Part shown: positions 25,638 to 33,014 of the stretch, piece after piece
Layout: the number at the start of each line of letters is the position of its first letter
How positions within the stretch are numbered: the first letter of the stretch is position 1
Assembly: GCF_050971785.1 (NCBI RefSeq)
Contig: NZ_JBPCCU010000001.1
Span: 1,302,001 to 1,366,000 of the forward strand
Length of the DNA stretch: 64,000 nucleotides
Reading direction: 5' to 3'
Source: Actinomadura_E scrupuli
GTDB lineage: Bacteria > Actinomycetota > Actinomycetes > Streptosporangiales > Streptosporangiaceae
Notes under the pieces: generated by a model
Seen by the model: only the letters and a program-made list of their open reading frames with translations
What the model was told of the DNA's origin: nothing
The model's database searches: none
Position numbers and translations under genes: made by a program

Positions 25638-26300
25638 ATGCGCGTGGTCATCGCCGAGGACGCGGCCGTGATGCGGGAGGGGCTCATCCGGCTGCTCGCC
25701 GACCGCGGCCACGAGGTGTGCGCCGCCGTCGCCGACGGCGACGCGCTGCTCACCGCCGTCGGACACCATCATCCCGACGTCGCCGTGGTCGACATCCGGA
25801 TGCCGCCCACGCACACCGACGAAGGACTGCGCGCCGCCCTCAAGATCCGCCACGACCACCCGTCCACCGGCGTGCTGGTGTTCTCCCAGTACATCGAGAC
25901 CAGATACACCGCTCGTCTCCTGGCGGGTACGACGGCGAGCGCCGCCGGGGTGGGCTACCTGCTCAAGGACCGGGTCGCCGACGTGGCCGAGTTCACCGAC
26001 GCGCTGGCCCGGGTCGCCGCGGGCGGCACCGCCCTCGACCCCGACGTGGTCGGGCAGCTACTGGCCGGCGGCCGCCACGTCCACGGACTGACCGCCCTCA
26101 CCGCACGCGAGCGCGACGTACTCGCCCTGATGGCCGAGGGCAGGTCCAACGCCGGGATCGCCGCCGCACTCACCGTCTCCGCGGGAGCGGTCGAAAAGCA
26201 CGTGGCCGGGATCTTCGGCAAACTCGGGCTACCGCCCGCCGAAGGCGACAACCGCCGGGTGCTCGCGGTCCTGCACCATCTCAGATCGCTGACCACCTGA
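25638..26300 (+). CDS. LuxR/NarL-family response regulator
   Basis: A 220-aa protein with a receiver domain (acidic EDAA start, phosphoacceptor Asp52 in VVDIRMPP, Lys in LLKDRV) and a C-terminal LuxR helix-turn-helix (LTARERDVLALMAEGRSNAGIAAALTVSAGAVEKHVAGIFGKLGL). It lies directly after the histidine kinase gene and ends the ABC/two-component operon. It is convergent with the tryptophanyl-tRNA synthetase gene. The likely target is the operon itself. Confidence 0.93.
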   Translation: MRVVIAEDAAVMREGLIRLLADRGHEVCAAVADGDALLTAVGHHHPDVAVVDIRMPPTHTDEGLRAALKIRHDHPSTGVLVFSQYIETRYTARLLAGTTASAAGVGYLLKDRVADVAEFTDALARVAAGGTALDPDVVGQLLAGGRHVHGLTALTARERDVLALMAEGRSNAGIAAALTVSAGAVEKHVAGIFGKLGLPPAEGDNRRVLAVLHHLRSLTT

Positions 26301-26356
26301 GCCGGCCGCGCGGTGAGGACACAGCGGTGGTACGGGCACCACTCACGGGGTCTGTC

Positions 26357-27478
26357 TCAGTAGCTGGTGCTCATGACGGTGCGGACCTGAGCGAGTGTCC
26401 GTTCGGCGATGACGCAGGCCCTGTCGTTGCCGGCGGCGAGCAGACGCCGCAGGTGGCCGCGGTCCGTGACGTACTCGGTGCGCCGGGCCCGGATGGGGCG
26501 CAGGAACTCGTTGACGGCTTCGGTGACGGCTCGTTTGAGGGCGGCCGCTCCGCCGGGTCCGATGTCCTCGGCCACCTGGTGCGGGTCGCGGTCCTGACAC
26601 AGTGCTGCCAGAAGCACCAGGTTGGAGACCTCCGGACGGGTGTCCGGTTCGTAGGTGATGTGGCGGTGGGCGTCGGTCCTGGCCCGCTTGATCAGCTGGG
26701 CGGTCCGGTCGGCGGTCATGGAGAGGGCGATGGCGTTGCCGCGGCTCTTGCTCATCTTCTGCCCGTCCATGCCCAGCAGGTTCGGGGCCTGCGACAACAG
26801 CGCGTCGGGGACGGGGAAGACCGGCTCGGCGGGCGCGTAACGATCGTTGAAGCGGCGGGCGATGGTGCGGGTGAGCTCCTGGTGCGGGAGCTGGTCCTTG
26901 CCGACCGGCACGAGGTTGGCCTTGCAGAACAGGATGTCGGCGGCCTGGTGGACCGGGTAGGTGAACATCAGGCCGCTGACCGCCGCCTGCCGTGACACGG
27001 CGATCTCTTCCTTGACCGTGGGGTTGCGCTGGAGTTCGGCGACCGACACCAGGGACAGGAACGGCAGCAGCAGCTGGTTGAGGGCGGGCACGGCGCTGTG
27101 GGCGAACACGGTGGCGGTGCCCGGGTCGATGCCGACGGCCAGGTAGTCGGCCACCAGCCCTTCGACGTGCTCGGTCAGGCGGTCGGCGATGTCGCGGTCG
27201 GTGAGCACCTGATAGTCGGCGATCAGCACGAACAGTTCCACGCCGGCCTGTTGCAGGCGAACGCGGTTTGCCAGGGTGCCGAAGTAGTGCCCCAGATGCA
27301 GCGGCCCGGTCGGCCGGTCTCCGGTCAGGATCCGGAATCGCGCGGGATCTCGGGCGATCTGTGCTTCCAGCTCGCCGCTCCGGCGCAGCGCGGCCCGCAG
27401 CGTCAGCGAGCCGTCGGTCGGCACTGGTGATCCGGTCACCGGTGCCATCGGGCCGGACGCGGTGATGGGGTGGGTCAC
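26357..27478 (-). CDS. trpS: Auxiliary tryptophanyl-tRNA synthetase
   Basis: A 373-aa class I synthetase with HIGH motif HLGH (61-64) in TGDRPTGPLHLGHYFGTL and GQKMSKS near residue 240. It charges tRNA-Trp. The residue aligned with His43 of the Geobacillus enzyme, important for indolmycin binding, appears to be Gln90 (IADYQVLT against IVDQHAIT). GTG 27476-27478 follows GAGGAG. The gene sits behind a Trp-codon attenuator (27528-27621), as described for the antibiotic-resistant TrpRS1 of Streptomyces coelicolor. I infer a backup enzyme induced when charged tRNA-Trp falls, for example under indolmycin-like inhibitors. Confidence 0.93.
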   Translation of the reverse strand: MTHPITASGPMAPVTGSPVPTDGSLTLRAALRRSGELEAQIARDPARFRILTGDRPTGPLHLGHYFGTLANRVRLQQAGVELFVLIADYQVLTDRDIADRLTEHVEGLVADYLAVGIDPGTATVFAHSAVPALNQLLLPFLSLVSVAELQRNPTVKEEIAVSRQAAVSGLMFTYPVHQAADILFCKANLVPVGKDQLPHQELTRTIARRFNDRYAPAEPVFPVPDALLSQAPNLLGMDGQKMSKSRGNAIALSMTADRTAQLIKRARTDAHRHITYEPDTRPEVSNLVLLAALCQDRDPHQVAEDIGPGGAAALKRAVTEAVNEFLRPIRARRTEYVTDRGHLRRLLAAGNDRACVIAERTLAQVRTVMSTSY

Positions 27479-27527
27479 GAGAGTCTCCTCGAAGTCGGAG
27501 GCCCGCCGACCGGATCAGCCCCCGCCG

Positions 27528-27593
27528 AAGAGAAAGGGCCGCCCAACCGGACGGCCCTGATCGTGCATGGAAGACGGCCGTCCTAGGACGGCC
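27528..27593 (-). promoter_or_regulatory. Ribosome-mediated transcription attenuator of trpS
   Basis: On the minus strand four pairing segments are visible. Segment 1 GGCCGTCC (27593-27586) overlaps the end of the leader peptide just after its Trp codons. Segment 2 GGACGGCC (27583-27576) can pair with segment 1 or with segment 3. Segment 3 AGGGCCGTCC (27558-27549) can pair with segment 2 or with segment 4. Segment 4 CGGCCCT (27541-27535) forms with segment 3 a terminator stem followed by TTCTCTT. Stalling at the Trp codons would free segment 2, form 2:3 and allow read-through into trpS. Confidence 0.88.
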
Positions 27594-27621
27594 ACCAGCT
27601 CAGGCACGAGAAACGATGCAT
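27583..27621 (-). CDS. Trp leader peptide (MHRFSCLSWWPS)
   Basis: This 12-codon reading frame with tandem TGG codons (residues 9 and 10) ends in TAG at 27583-27585, inside the attenuator stem. Its ATG lies 7 nt after a TACTCT -10 box, so the mRNA is probably leaderless. Two adjacent Trp codons in 12 are far above chance in this position, and they sit directly before segment 1 of the attenuator. Its job is to measure charged tRNA-Trp for the downstream synthetase gene. Confidence 0.88.
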   Translation of the reverse strand: MHRFSCLSWWPS

Positions 27622-27627
27622 GACGTC

Positions 27628-27657
27628 AGAGTACGTGATCCGGCTTCGCCGGGTCAT
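27628..27657 (-). promoter_or_regulatory. Probable promoter of the trp leader/trpS transcript
   Basis: On the minus strand ATGACC (-35, 27657-27652) and TACTCT (-10, 27633-27628) are 18 bp apart. Transcription would begin at the A of the leader ATG. The spacer contains a CCGGC/GCCGG hairpin, and the -35 overlaps the stop codon of the upstream tnpB gene. Confidence 0.6.
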
Positions 27658-27960
27658 GGAGACCCCGGGAAGTGATCATCAGACACGCGTCCGTCTAGTG
27701 TGCCATCCCTGACCGCCGGTGCCGGCCCGTGTCGCGCTGGGGGTCCGCCGCGCGGTAGGCCGTTCGTCGGGGGGTGGGGGATGCCGGGACCTTGCGGTCC
27801 CGGTCTCCTCGTCTGACCCGCCGAGCCCCAGGGGGCGGCCACGGTGGTGCTGTGGCCGTGTCGCGGTGCGAGGTTCGCCGCTCGATGGAAGTGCCGTGGC
27901 CGGCCGTGGCCGGGCAAGGGCTTACGCAACCTCACGGCTTGGACGCCTTGAGCGAAGGCG
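27654..27960 (-). ncRNA. Possible omega-RNA (reRNA) region at the tnpB 3' end
   Basis: In IS200/IS605 elements the guide RNA scaffold overlaps the 3' end of tnpB and runs into flanking DNA, which serves as guide. Here the last 100 codons have no recognisable protein domain, and a CCGGC-GAA-GCCGG hairpin sits at 27638-27655 over the stop codon. The exact borders and right end are not identified. Confidence 0.3.
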
Positions 27961-29285
27961 TGATCGGTGTGCTCGGCGGCAAGCCGGGCGATGTTCCAGG
28001 CGGCGTTGAGGTCCCGATCGATACTGACGCGGCACCCGCCGCAGCGAAACGTCCGGTCCGAGAGCGTGAGGTTTGGGTGTCGCCACCCGCACGCGGAGCA
28101 GATCTTCGACGTGGGTGCGTATCGGTCGATGGCCTGGATGGTGCCGCCGTACCAGCGGGCCTTGTAGTCCAGTTGCCTCCTGATCTCGGCGAAACTCGCG
28201 TCGAGGATGCGTCGGTTCAGCCCGGCCTTCTGCCGGACCTGGCGGCCGGGTTTCTCCCTGGTGCCGCGGGCGCTGGCGGTCATGCCCTTCACGTTGAGGT
28301 CTTCCACGGCGATGTGCGCGAAGGAGCGCGCGAGCACCGAGGTGAGCTGGTGCAGGTAGTTGCGCCGGAGCCCGGTGACCCGTGCGTGCAGCCGGGCGAC
28401 CCGCCGTCGCGCGGCAGCGTGCCCCTTCGAGCCCTTCACCCGGCGGCTCACCGCCCGGCGCGCCCGCCGCAGCTCATGTTCGGCCGCGTCCAGGAACCGT
28501 GGGTTGGGCACGGTCTCCCCGAAGGACAGCACGGCCAGTGACTTCACACCGACATCGATCGCCACGGCGCCGTTGTCGCGCATCCGGCGAGTGGCCCGCA
28601 CCGGCCCGGCAGTGGTCTCTTCGACGCTGAACGCGATCCACCACGCTCCGCGGGCGTCCTGCCGGATCGTGGCCTGCTTCAGCTTCACCCGGCCCGCTTC
28701 GAGCCCGCGAACCAGCCGTTTCATGTGGTCGCGGGTGTGCACGGACCCGATCTTGGGAAGCCGGACGTGCCGGTAGTCGATCGGCCGGGCGGCCGCGGCG
28801 CGGGCGGTGACCTTGAACCGGGCACTGTCCCGCTTCTTGGCCTTGAACTGGGGGAAACCGATCCTTCGGCCGCGCAGCCTGCCGCTGCGGGAGTTGAACC
28901 ACCGTTGCAGCGCCTCGGAGGCTTCGTAGATCCCCCACATGTAGACGTCCCATGAGTTGTCCGGTATCCACTCGGGGGCGTGCAGGTCGGGGTGGCGATC
29001 GGTCCACCAGCCGGGCAGCCGGGACTCCGGGCCGGTGCGTCCTTTCTTCCAGTCGTTGAAGGCGTTGTTCAGGGTGATGAAAGTCGGTGCGTTCGGCAGT
29101 TCCTCAGGGGGTGCACCGGCGCTCTCGAGGCTGCGCCGCTGCTCGAAGGCGTCGTGAATCATGCTGATCGCCCAGTTGTAGGCGTAACGCCGGGCACCGC
29201 AGTTTCGGAGCAATGTGCGTTCTTGCCGTGGAGTGGGGTCCAGCCGGTAGCGGTAGGCGCGCCGCGACACCACCGACTCCGTCAC
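27654..29285 (-). CDS. tnpB: TnpB-family RNA-guided nuclease of an IS200/IS605-like element
   Basis: A 543-aa protein with an intact RuvC-like site: Asp244 (AIDVGVKSL), Glu329 (IAVEDLNVKGM) and Asp425 (DRDLNAAWNIA). A zinc ribbon has Cys396, Cys399, Cys415 and Cys418. TnpB is an omega-RNA-guided DNA nuclease that keeps its transposon in place. No TnpA gene is adjacent, so this is an orphan copy. Residues after about 440 are Gly/Pro/Arg-rich and exceed the usual length; they may be translation of the omega-RNA region at the element's right end. GTG 29283-29285 is the start. It ends against the trpS leader promoter. Confidence 0.9.
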   Translation of the reverse strand: MTESVVSRRAYRYRLDPTPRQERTLLRNCGARRYAYNWAISMIHDAFEQRRSLESAGAPPEELPNAPTFITLNNAFNDWKKGRTGPESRLPGWWTDRHPDLHAPEWIPDNSWDVYMWGIYEASEALQRWFNSRSGRLRGRRIGFPQFKAKKRDSARFKVTARAAAARPIDYRHVRLPKIGSVHTRDHMKRLVRGLEAGRVKLKQATIRQDARGAWWIAFSVEETTAGPVRATRRMRDNGAVAIDVGVKSLAVLSFGETVPNPRFLDAAEHELRRARRAVSRRVKGSKGHAAARRRVARLHARVTGLRRNYLHQLTSVLARSFAHIAVEDLNVKGMTASARGTREKPGRQVRQKAGLNRRILDASFAEIRRQLDYKARWYGGTIQAIDRYAPTSKICSACGWRHPNLTLSDRTFRCGGCRVSIDRDLNAAWNIARLAAEHTDHAFAQGVQAVRLRKPLPGHGRPRHFHRAANLAPRHGHSTTVAAPWGSAGQTRRPGPQGPGIPHPPTNGLPRGGPPARHGPAPAVRDGTLDGRVSDDHFPGSP

Positions 29286-29367
29286 CGCCTCGCCTCTCCC
29301 TGCCGCTGGACCGGATGGCCCACGGGTAGCCGGCCACCGTGAAATCTAGCGGGTACCACCGACACCT

Positions 29368-29808
29368 TCAGGGAGTTCGCTCGGTCCGGGGGCCGGGGCC
29401 GTCCCGGGAGTCCGGGCCGGCCGAGCGATCTTGAGACCTGTCCGGCCGGCCACCTTCTCGAGGATGCCTCCGTGGTCCGTCGGCCGCCCCTCGCTGTCGG
29501 CGGTGTTCGACCAGGCGCCGGGTGAGTTCGTCGCGCTCGCGGGTGATCTGTGCCAGCTGGTGTTCGAGTTCGACGATCCGGCGTATCGCGGGCAGGGTCA
29601 TGCCCTCGCCCATCATGGTCACGACCTGCTGCACCCGGCCGATCTCGTGACGCGTGTAGCGGCGCTGTCCTCCCGGGGACCGGCGAGGTGAGACGACGCG
29701 CTGGTCGTCGATGCGGCGCAGGAACGCCTGCCGGACGTCGAGCATCGACGCGACCTGCCCCACCGTGTACAGCGGCGCGTGTTCGTCATCAAGCGGAGAG
29801 AGCGCCAT
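29368..29808 (-). CDS. MerR-family regulator, HspR-like
   Basis: A 146-aa protein with an N-terminal MerR winged helix (LYTVGQVASMLDVRQAFLRRIDDQRVVSPRRSPGGQRRYTRHEI), then a coiled coil (IRRIVELEHQLAQITRERDELTRRLVEHRR) and a polar tail. This resembles HspR-type heat-shock repressors. It lies 101 bp downstream of the Hsp20 gene in the same direction, so it is probably co-transcribed and autoregulated through the hsp20 promoter dyad (inference). Confidence 0.82.
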   Translation of the reverse strand: MALSPLDDEHAPLYTVGQVASMLDVRQAFLRRIDDQRVVSPRRSPGGQRRYTRHEIGRVQQVVTMMGEGMTLPAIRRIVELEHQLAQITRERDELTRRLVEHRRQRGAADGPRRHPREGGRPDRSQDRSAGPDSRDGPGPRTERTP

Positions 29809-29909
29809 GCCCGCACCTCGATCCGTTTCACTCCCGGGATCGCGACGCCCGGCCGGTGGGCGGGCGGACCGCCCTCCACCAGCCGGGTCGTCACCGGCCG
29901 CGGACCACG

Positions 29910-30350
29910 TCAGCCCTTGATCGCCTTTGAGGTCTCGGCGGTCCGCTGGATCTCCACCTTGCGCGGCTTTGCCCTTTCCATCACCGGAATGCGCACCGCC
30001 AGCACGCCATTGTTGTACGCGGCCTCGATGGCTTCGGCGTCCAGATGCTCGGACAGATACACCCGGCGGGTGAAGGCGCCCATCACCCGCTCCCGCACGA
30101 ACACCCGGTCGTCCTCGTCGTACTCCTCTTCCCGGCGGGCCGTCACCGACAGGACTCCGCGGTCGACGGTGACCTCGATCGAGTCGGGGTCGATACCGGG
30201 CAGGTCGAACCGGAGCACCACGTCATCGGCGCGCCGCAACCCGTCCATCGGCATGACCGCTCCGGTACCCTCCGCGGCCGCCTGCCGGGTCAGCCGGTCG
30301 AACTGACGCTCGAACTCCTGCACGAAAGGGTCGATCGACGTCAGCAACAT
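29910..30350 (-). CDS. Hsp20/alpha-crystallin small heat-shock protein
   Basis: A 146-aa protein with the alpha-crystallin domain: DDVVLRFDLPGIDPDSIEVTVDRGVLSVTARR, FVRERVMGAFTRRVYL and NNGVLAVRIPV. These are ATP-independent holdases. GGAGGTGA lies 7 bp before ATG 30348-30350. A clear sigma-70-type promoter and an overlapping dyad are at 30413-30455. The MerR/HspR-like gene follows. Length and motifs are typical. Confidence 0.95.
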   Translation of the reverse strand: MLLTSIDPFVQEFERQFDRLTRQAAAEGTGAVMPMDGLRRADDVVLRFDLPGIDPDSIEVTVDRGVLSVTARREEEYDEDDRVFVRERVMGAFTRRVYLSEHLDAEAIEAAYNNGVLAVRIPVMERAKPRKVEIQRTAETSKAIKG

Positions 30351-30412
30351 CCCACTTCACCTCCGAAGACCAGGCCTGTGTCGGCCTCCTGACACCTCTC
30401 CTCCCAAGAGAG

Positions 30413-30455
30413 AACCTACAATTCAATTTATAGGTTTCCTCCCGCTGTTTGTCAA
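30413..30455 (-). promoter_or_regulatory. hsp20 promoter with overlapping regulator dyad
   Basis: On the minus strand TTGACA (30455-30450) and TATAAA (30432-30427) are separated by exactly 17 bp, close to consensus. A 9-bp inverted repeat, AACCTACAA-N6-TTATAGGTT (30413-30436, one mismatch), covers the -10 and the predicted start point, as expected of a repressor site. The region is strikingly AT-rich. It is not the HAIR consensus CTTGAGT-N7-ACTCAAG. Confidence 0.8.
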
Positions 30456-30717
30456 GCCGTGGCGGCGAGGACCGGACCCCTGGGGAGGGCCGGATGGGTG
30501 GCTTCGTGGCCGGTACGCCCGCTGGTAACGGCGAAGTCAAGCGGTGACTTCTGGAGCCGGGGCTTCCCGCTGCGCGGTCCTGACGCGAACCTGGCGCGAA
30601 CGGGGCGATGCGGCGTGCCGACGCGGTTTTGCCGATTACTTGCAGCCGGAGTTGCAGAGATGGGTATCGCATCGCCCGCCACATTTCCGACGATCGCCGC
30701 CGACGCCGGGCCGGTAC
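30456..30717. other. Intergenic stretch without a supported gene
   Basis: No frame in these 262 bp shows family similarity or a ribosome site that I can support. It separates the hsp20 promoter from the 3' end of the methyltransferase gene. Confidence 0.5.
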
Positions 30718-31413
30718 TCAACCGGCGCGAGTCCCGGCAGCGAGAAAGATCGGGACGGCGACGAACAGCCGGTCATCGCGTGCCCTGGCGGCCTGGTCGT
30801 CGAGCCAGGCGCCTTCTCCGATGGTGGCGAGCATCGGCAGGATCGCGGCGTCCGTCCACACGATCGTGTGGACCTCGACGGTGACGTTGACGAACCCGTT
30901 GTCCAGCAGGAGGTTCCGGTACCGGCGGGCGATCCGCGGGTTCGGCATGCCGTCCGCGCGAGCGTGGACGAGCGTGCGGGTGAGTGCGGGATCGTCGGAG
31001 TCGATCACGAATGTGTCCCAGTCGTGGCCGACGAGCACCGCGCGGCCGTTCGAGGCCAGAACCCGGCGGGCCTCGACGACGGCTCGCTCGGGCTCGGCGA
31101 GGACGTGCAGGACCTTGTCGGCGCGGTAGCCGGTGACCGAGCCGTCGTCGAGAGGCAGCGCGGTGGCGTCGGCGACATGGAACTCGCCCGCGGGCCGGCG
31201 CCGGACGGCGATCTCGACCATGGCGGGGTCCAGGTCGACGCCGATGGCCCTCACCCCACGGGCGGCCAACTCGCCGACGGCGCGCCCGCTCCCGCAGCCG
31301 ACGTCGACAACGGTGTCGCCCAGCGCTTGGTAGGTGCGTTCCCGCAGGTTACGGGCCTGGGGTAGGTCGTCAAGGCCGTCGAGGATGGTAAGCAACGTGG
31401 ACATGGCCGTCAT
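30718..31413 (-). CDS. Class I SAM-dependent methyltransferase
   Basis: A 231-aa Rossmann methyltransferase: motif I VVDVGCGSGRAVGELAARG, acidic loop GVDLDPAMVEIA, and ADATALPLDDGSVTG followed by a hydrophobic strand. Small-molecule methylation is likely, possibly of an antibiotic or a toxic compound. ATG 31411-31413 is chosen; ATG 31404 is three codons inside. No ribosome site is seen, and CATTAA lies just upstream, so a leaderless transcript is plausible. It is divergent from a MerR gene, with a near-perfect dyad at 31419-31440 between them. Confidence 0.85.
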   Translation of the reverse strand: MTAMSTLLTILDGLDDLPQARNLRERTYQALGDTVVDVGCGSGRAVGELAARGVRAIGVDLDPAMVEIAVRRRPAGEFHVADATALPLDDGSVTGYRADKVLHVLAEPERAVVEARRVLASNGRAVLVGHDWDTFVIDSDDPALTRTLVHARADGMPNPRIARRYRNLLLDNGFVNVTVEVHTIVWTDAAILPMLATIGEGAWLDDQAARARDDRLFVAVPIFLAAGTRAG

Positions 31414-31418
31414 TGTGC

Positions 31419-31440
31419 GACTTAATGTCGACATGAAGTC
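31419..31440. promoter_or_regulatory. 22-bp near-perfect MerR operator overlapping the merR start codon
   Basis: GACTTAATGTCGACATGAAGTC is an inverted repeat with 10 of 11 pairs matching, centred on GTCGAC. It covers the ATG of the MerR gene (31433-31435) and lies 6 bp from the methyltransferase start, so one bound protein would cover both divergent starts. Confidence 0.82.
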
Positions 31441-31852
31441 AATCGGCGAGGTGGCGGCTCAGTTCGGGTTGCCGACACACGTGCTGCGCCACTGGGAGGC
31501 GGAAGGGCTGCTGGCACCGGCCCGCGCGGGCGACCGCCGCCGCTACGCCGACGCGGACGTGTACCGGGTGGCGGCGATCCTGATCTCGAAGGAGGCGGGC
31601 TTCGGTCTCGCGGACATCCGGACGATGCTGGCCGCCCTTTCCGCACCGGCCCGCCATGAGGTGATGGCCCGCCACCGCGAGAGGTTGCTGGCACGGATCG
31701 CCCGGGCACAGGCCGCACTCGACATGCTCGAGGGCGGCTTGGAATGCCCGCACGACGACATCATGACGTGCCCGCATTTCCAGGGAATTCTGGCCGACCG
31801 ACTGCAGCCGGCCCAGACCGCGTCGAGTCGGATGCCGACTGGGGGCGGCTGA
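31433..31852 (+). CDS. MerR-family transcriptional regulator
   Basis: A 139-aa protein. The MerR winged helix starts at residue 1 (MKSIGEVAAQFGLPTHVLRHWEAEGLL) with wing DRRRYADADV. A dimerising helix follows, then a short C-terminal CPHDDIMTCPHF motif (Cys105, His107, Cys113, His115) that could bind a metal or sense thiols. ATG 31433 is typical for MerR proteins; an in-frame ATG at 31403 would add 10 residues that do not fit the family. No ribosome site is visible. It is divergent from the methyltransferase gene, its probable target. Confidence 0.88.
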   Translation: MKSIGEVAAQFGLPTHVLRHWEAEGLLAPARAGDRRRYADADVYRVAAILISKEAGFGLADIRTMLAALSAPARHEVMARHRERLLARIARAQAALDMLEGGLECPHDDIMTCPHFQGILADRLQPAQTASSRMPTGGG

Positions 31853-32279
31853 GCCTGAGATCTGCGCCGTCCGTACCGGAACTGGTTCCGGCCGGTCGGC
31901 CGCCCCGCGTAGCCGCCGTCGGCCCATGCCGGCGACACGGTGGCGATGTGGCGCTTGCGGCCTTCGAGCTCGAGCCCCGTGCCAATTCGGCTTTCTGATA
32001 TCCCGCATTGGATTTGAGGGAAGAGACCTCGGAATCGTCGGCGGCGTACGATTTCTTGAAGGCCATATGGCCAAAGCTCCCGCACATCGATGGCCGCCCA
32101 TGTGTCGCATAGCATGGACTTAAGCCCCGAGACGGAACTGCTACTCGCGAGCAAACTACGTTCAACCGCTCTCGGGGCTTTCTCATGGCCTCGGCGCCGT
32201 TCTCGACCCTGACGTGGGAGGGCGGCTAGTTGCCGATGGCCGCACGTCCCCGGCCCGGCGCGGGAGTTCCTCGAGGCGG
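31853..32279. other. Gene-free, less GC-rich stretch with a long-stem hairpin
   Basis: This 427-bp gap has locally lower GC. No complete gene is seen. One minus-strand frame near 31900-31950 reads SPAWADGGYAGRP, vaguely like the ADGGYAG block of IS5-type transposases, but nothing around it supports a transposase. The hairpin at 32122-32180 is listed separately. Confidence 0.45.
32122..32180. repeat. Inverted repeat AAGCCCCGAG / CTCGGGGCTT with 39-nt loop
   Basis: A perfect 10-bp inverted repeat (32122-32131 and 32171-32180) has an inner CGG/CCG pairing and is followed on the plus strand by TCTC. It could be a bidirectional terminator between the MerR gene and the convergent TIGR03943 gene, a small structured RNA, or the ends of a degraded mobile element. 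It lacks tRNA arms. Confidence 0.6.
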
Positions 32280-33014
32280 TCAGTTCTCGTACGGGTCGTC
32301 CGGGGCCGGGACCGGTCTGGTCTGGCTGATGTCGATGAACGGGATGACACGGTTGTTGATCGGGTCTCTGGTCTGTTCGCCGGTGTAGGTGCCGACGACC
32401 TCGAGCCAGGCGTCGGGTTGCAGGATGGGCGGGATCCGACCGGCCAGGCCGACCTTGACGGGTTGGGCGTCGGCGGCGCAGCAGTTGAGGACCATGCGGG
32501 TGAGGTAGGGCTTGCCGCTGCGGTCGAGGGTGATGAAGCCCGTGATCTTGACTCGCCGGTCGCCGAGCGAGCGGCTGCGGTCGTAGACCGCACGGCCGGC
32601 GTAGTCGACGACGCTGAGCCGGAGCGGGTCGCCGGAGGGGAGGGTGGGGAAGCCGGGGGGTGGTTGCAGGGCCGTGCCGGTGCGGTTGGCGGTGTAGGAG
32701 CCCGGTGCGGGCGGGGCGACCAGGATGAGACCCAGCAGGGGCAGGACGAGCAGCCAGGAGATTCGTGGTTCGCGGTGGGCGTGATCGCGCGGCTCGGGGT
32801 GCTCGGGCTCGGCCGGGTCGTCCTGGGTCGCGCGTGCCCCTCGCAGTTCGTACCAGACGGTGGCGATGGCGGCGGCGATCAGGACGATGCCGGCCGCGAG
32901 AAGCAGCGGGCGCAACCCGGCCTTGACGTAGCGCAGGTAGAGGTCGGTGGAGCTGGCGCGCAGCGACGCGCCGCCGACGAGGAACAGCACCATTGCCTGC
33001 GCGAGCCGGTTCAC
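32280..33014 (-). CDS. TIGR03943-family putative permease partner protein
   Basis: A 244-aa protein with two N-terminal membrane helices (FLVGGASLRASSTDLYLRYV, LRPLLLAAGIVLIAAA), a His-rich cytoplasmic loop (EHPEPRDHAHREP), another helix, then an extracytoplasmic domain with RMVLNCCAADAQPV and a beta-rich OB-like region. This matches the TIGR03943/YcgQ family always paired with DUF318 permeases. GTG 33012-33014 overlaps the permease stop (GTGA). The conserved CC and His residues hint at metal binding, but the transported species is not established. Confidence 0.85.
   Translation of the reverse strand: MNRLAQAMVLFLVGGASLRASSTDLYLRYVKAGLRPLLLAAGIVLIAAAIATVWYELRGARATQDDPAEPEHPEPRDHAHREPRISWLLVLPLLGLILVAPPAPGSYTANRTGTALQPPPGFPTLPSGDPLRLSVVDYAGRAVYDRSRSLGDRRVKITGFITLDRSGKPYLTRMVLNCCAADAQPVKVGLAGRIPPILQPDAWLEVVGTYTGEQTRDPINNRVIPFIDISQTRPVPAPDDPYEN

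Noticed and set aside
31543..32154. Possible IS5-type transposase remnant (AWADGGYAGRP)
   Set aside because: Only one short block is similar; no catalytic motif, terminal repeats or further similarity in any frame.
32122..32180. A tRNA gene, suggested by GCCCCGA/TCGGGGC ends and GTTCAA
   Set aside because: D, anticodon and T arms cannot be formed; length is under 60 nt.
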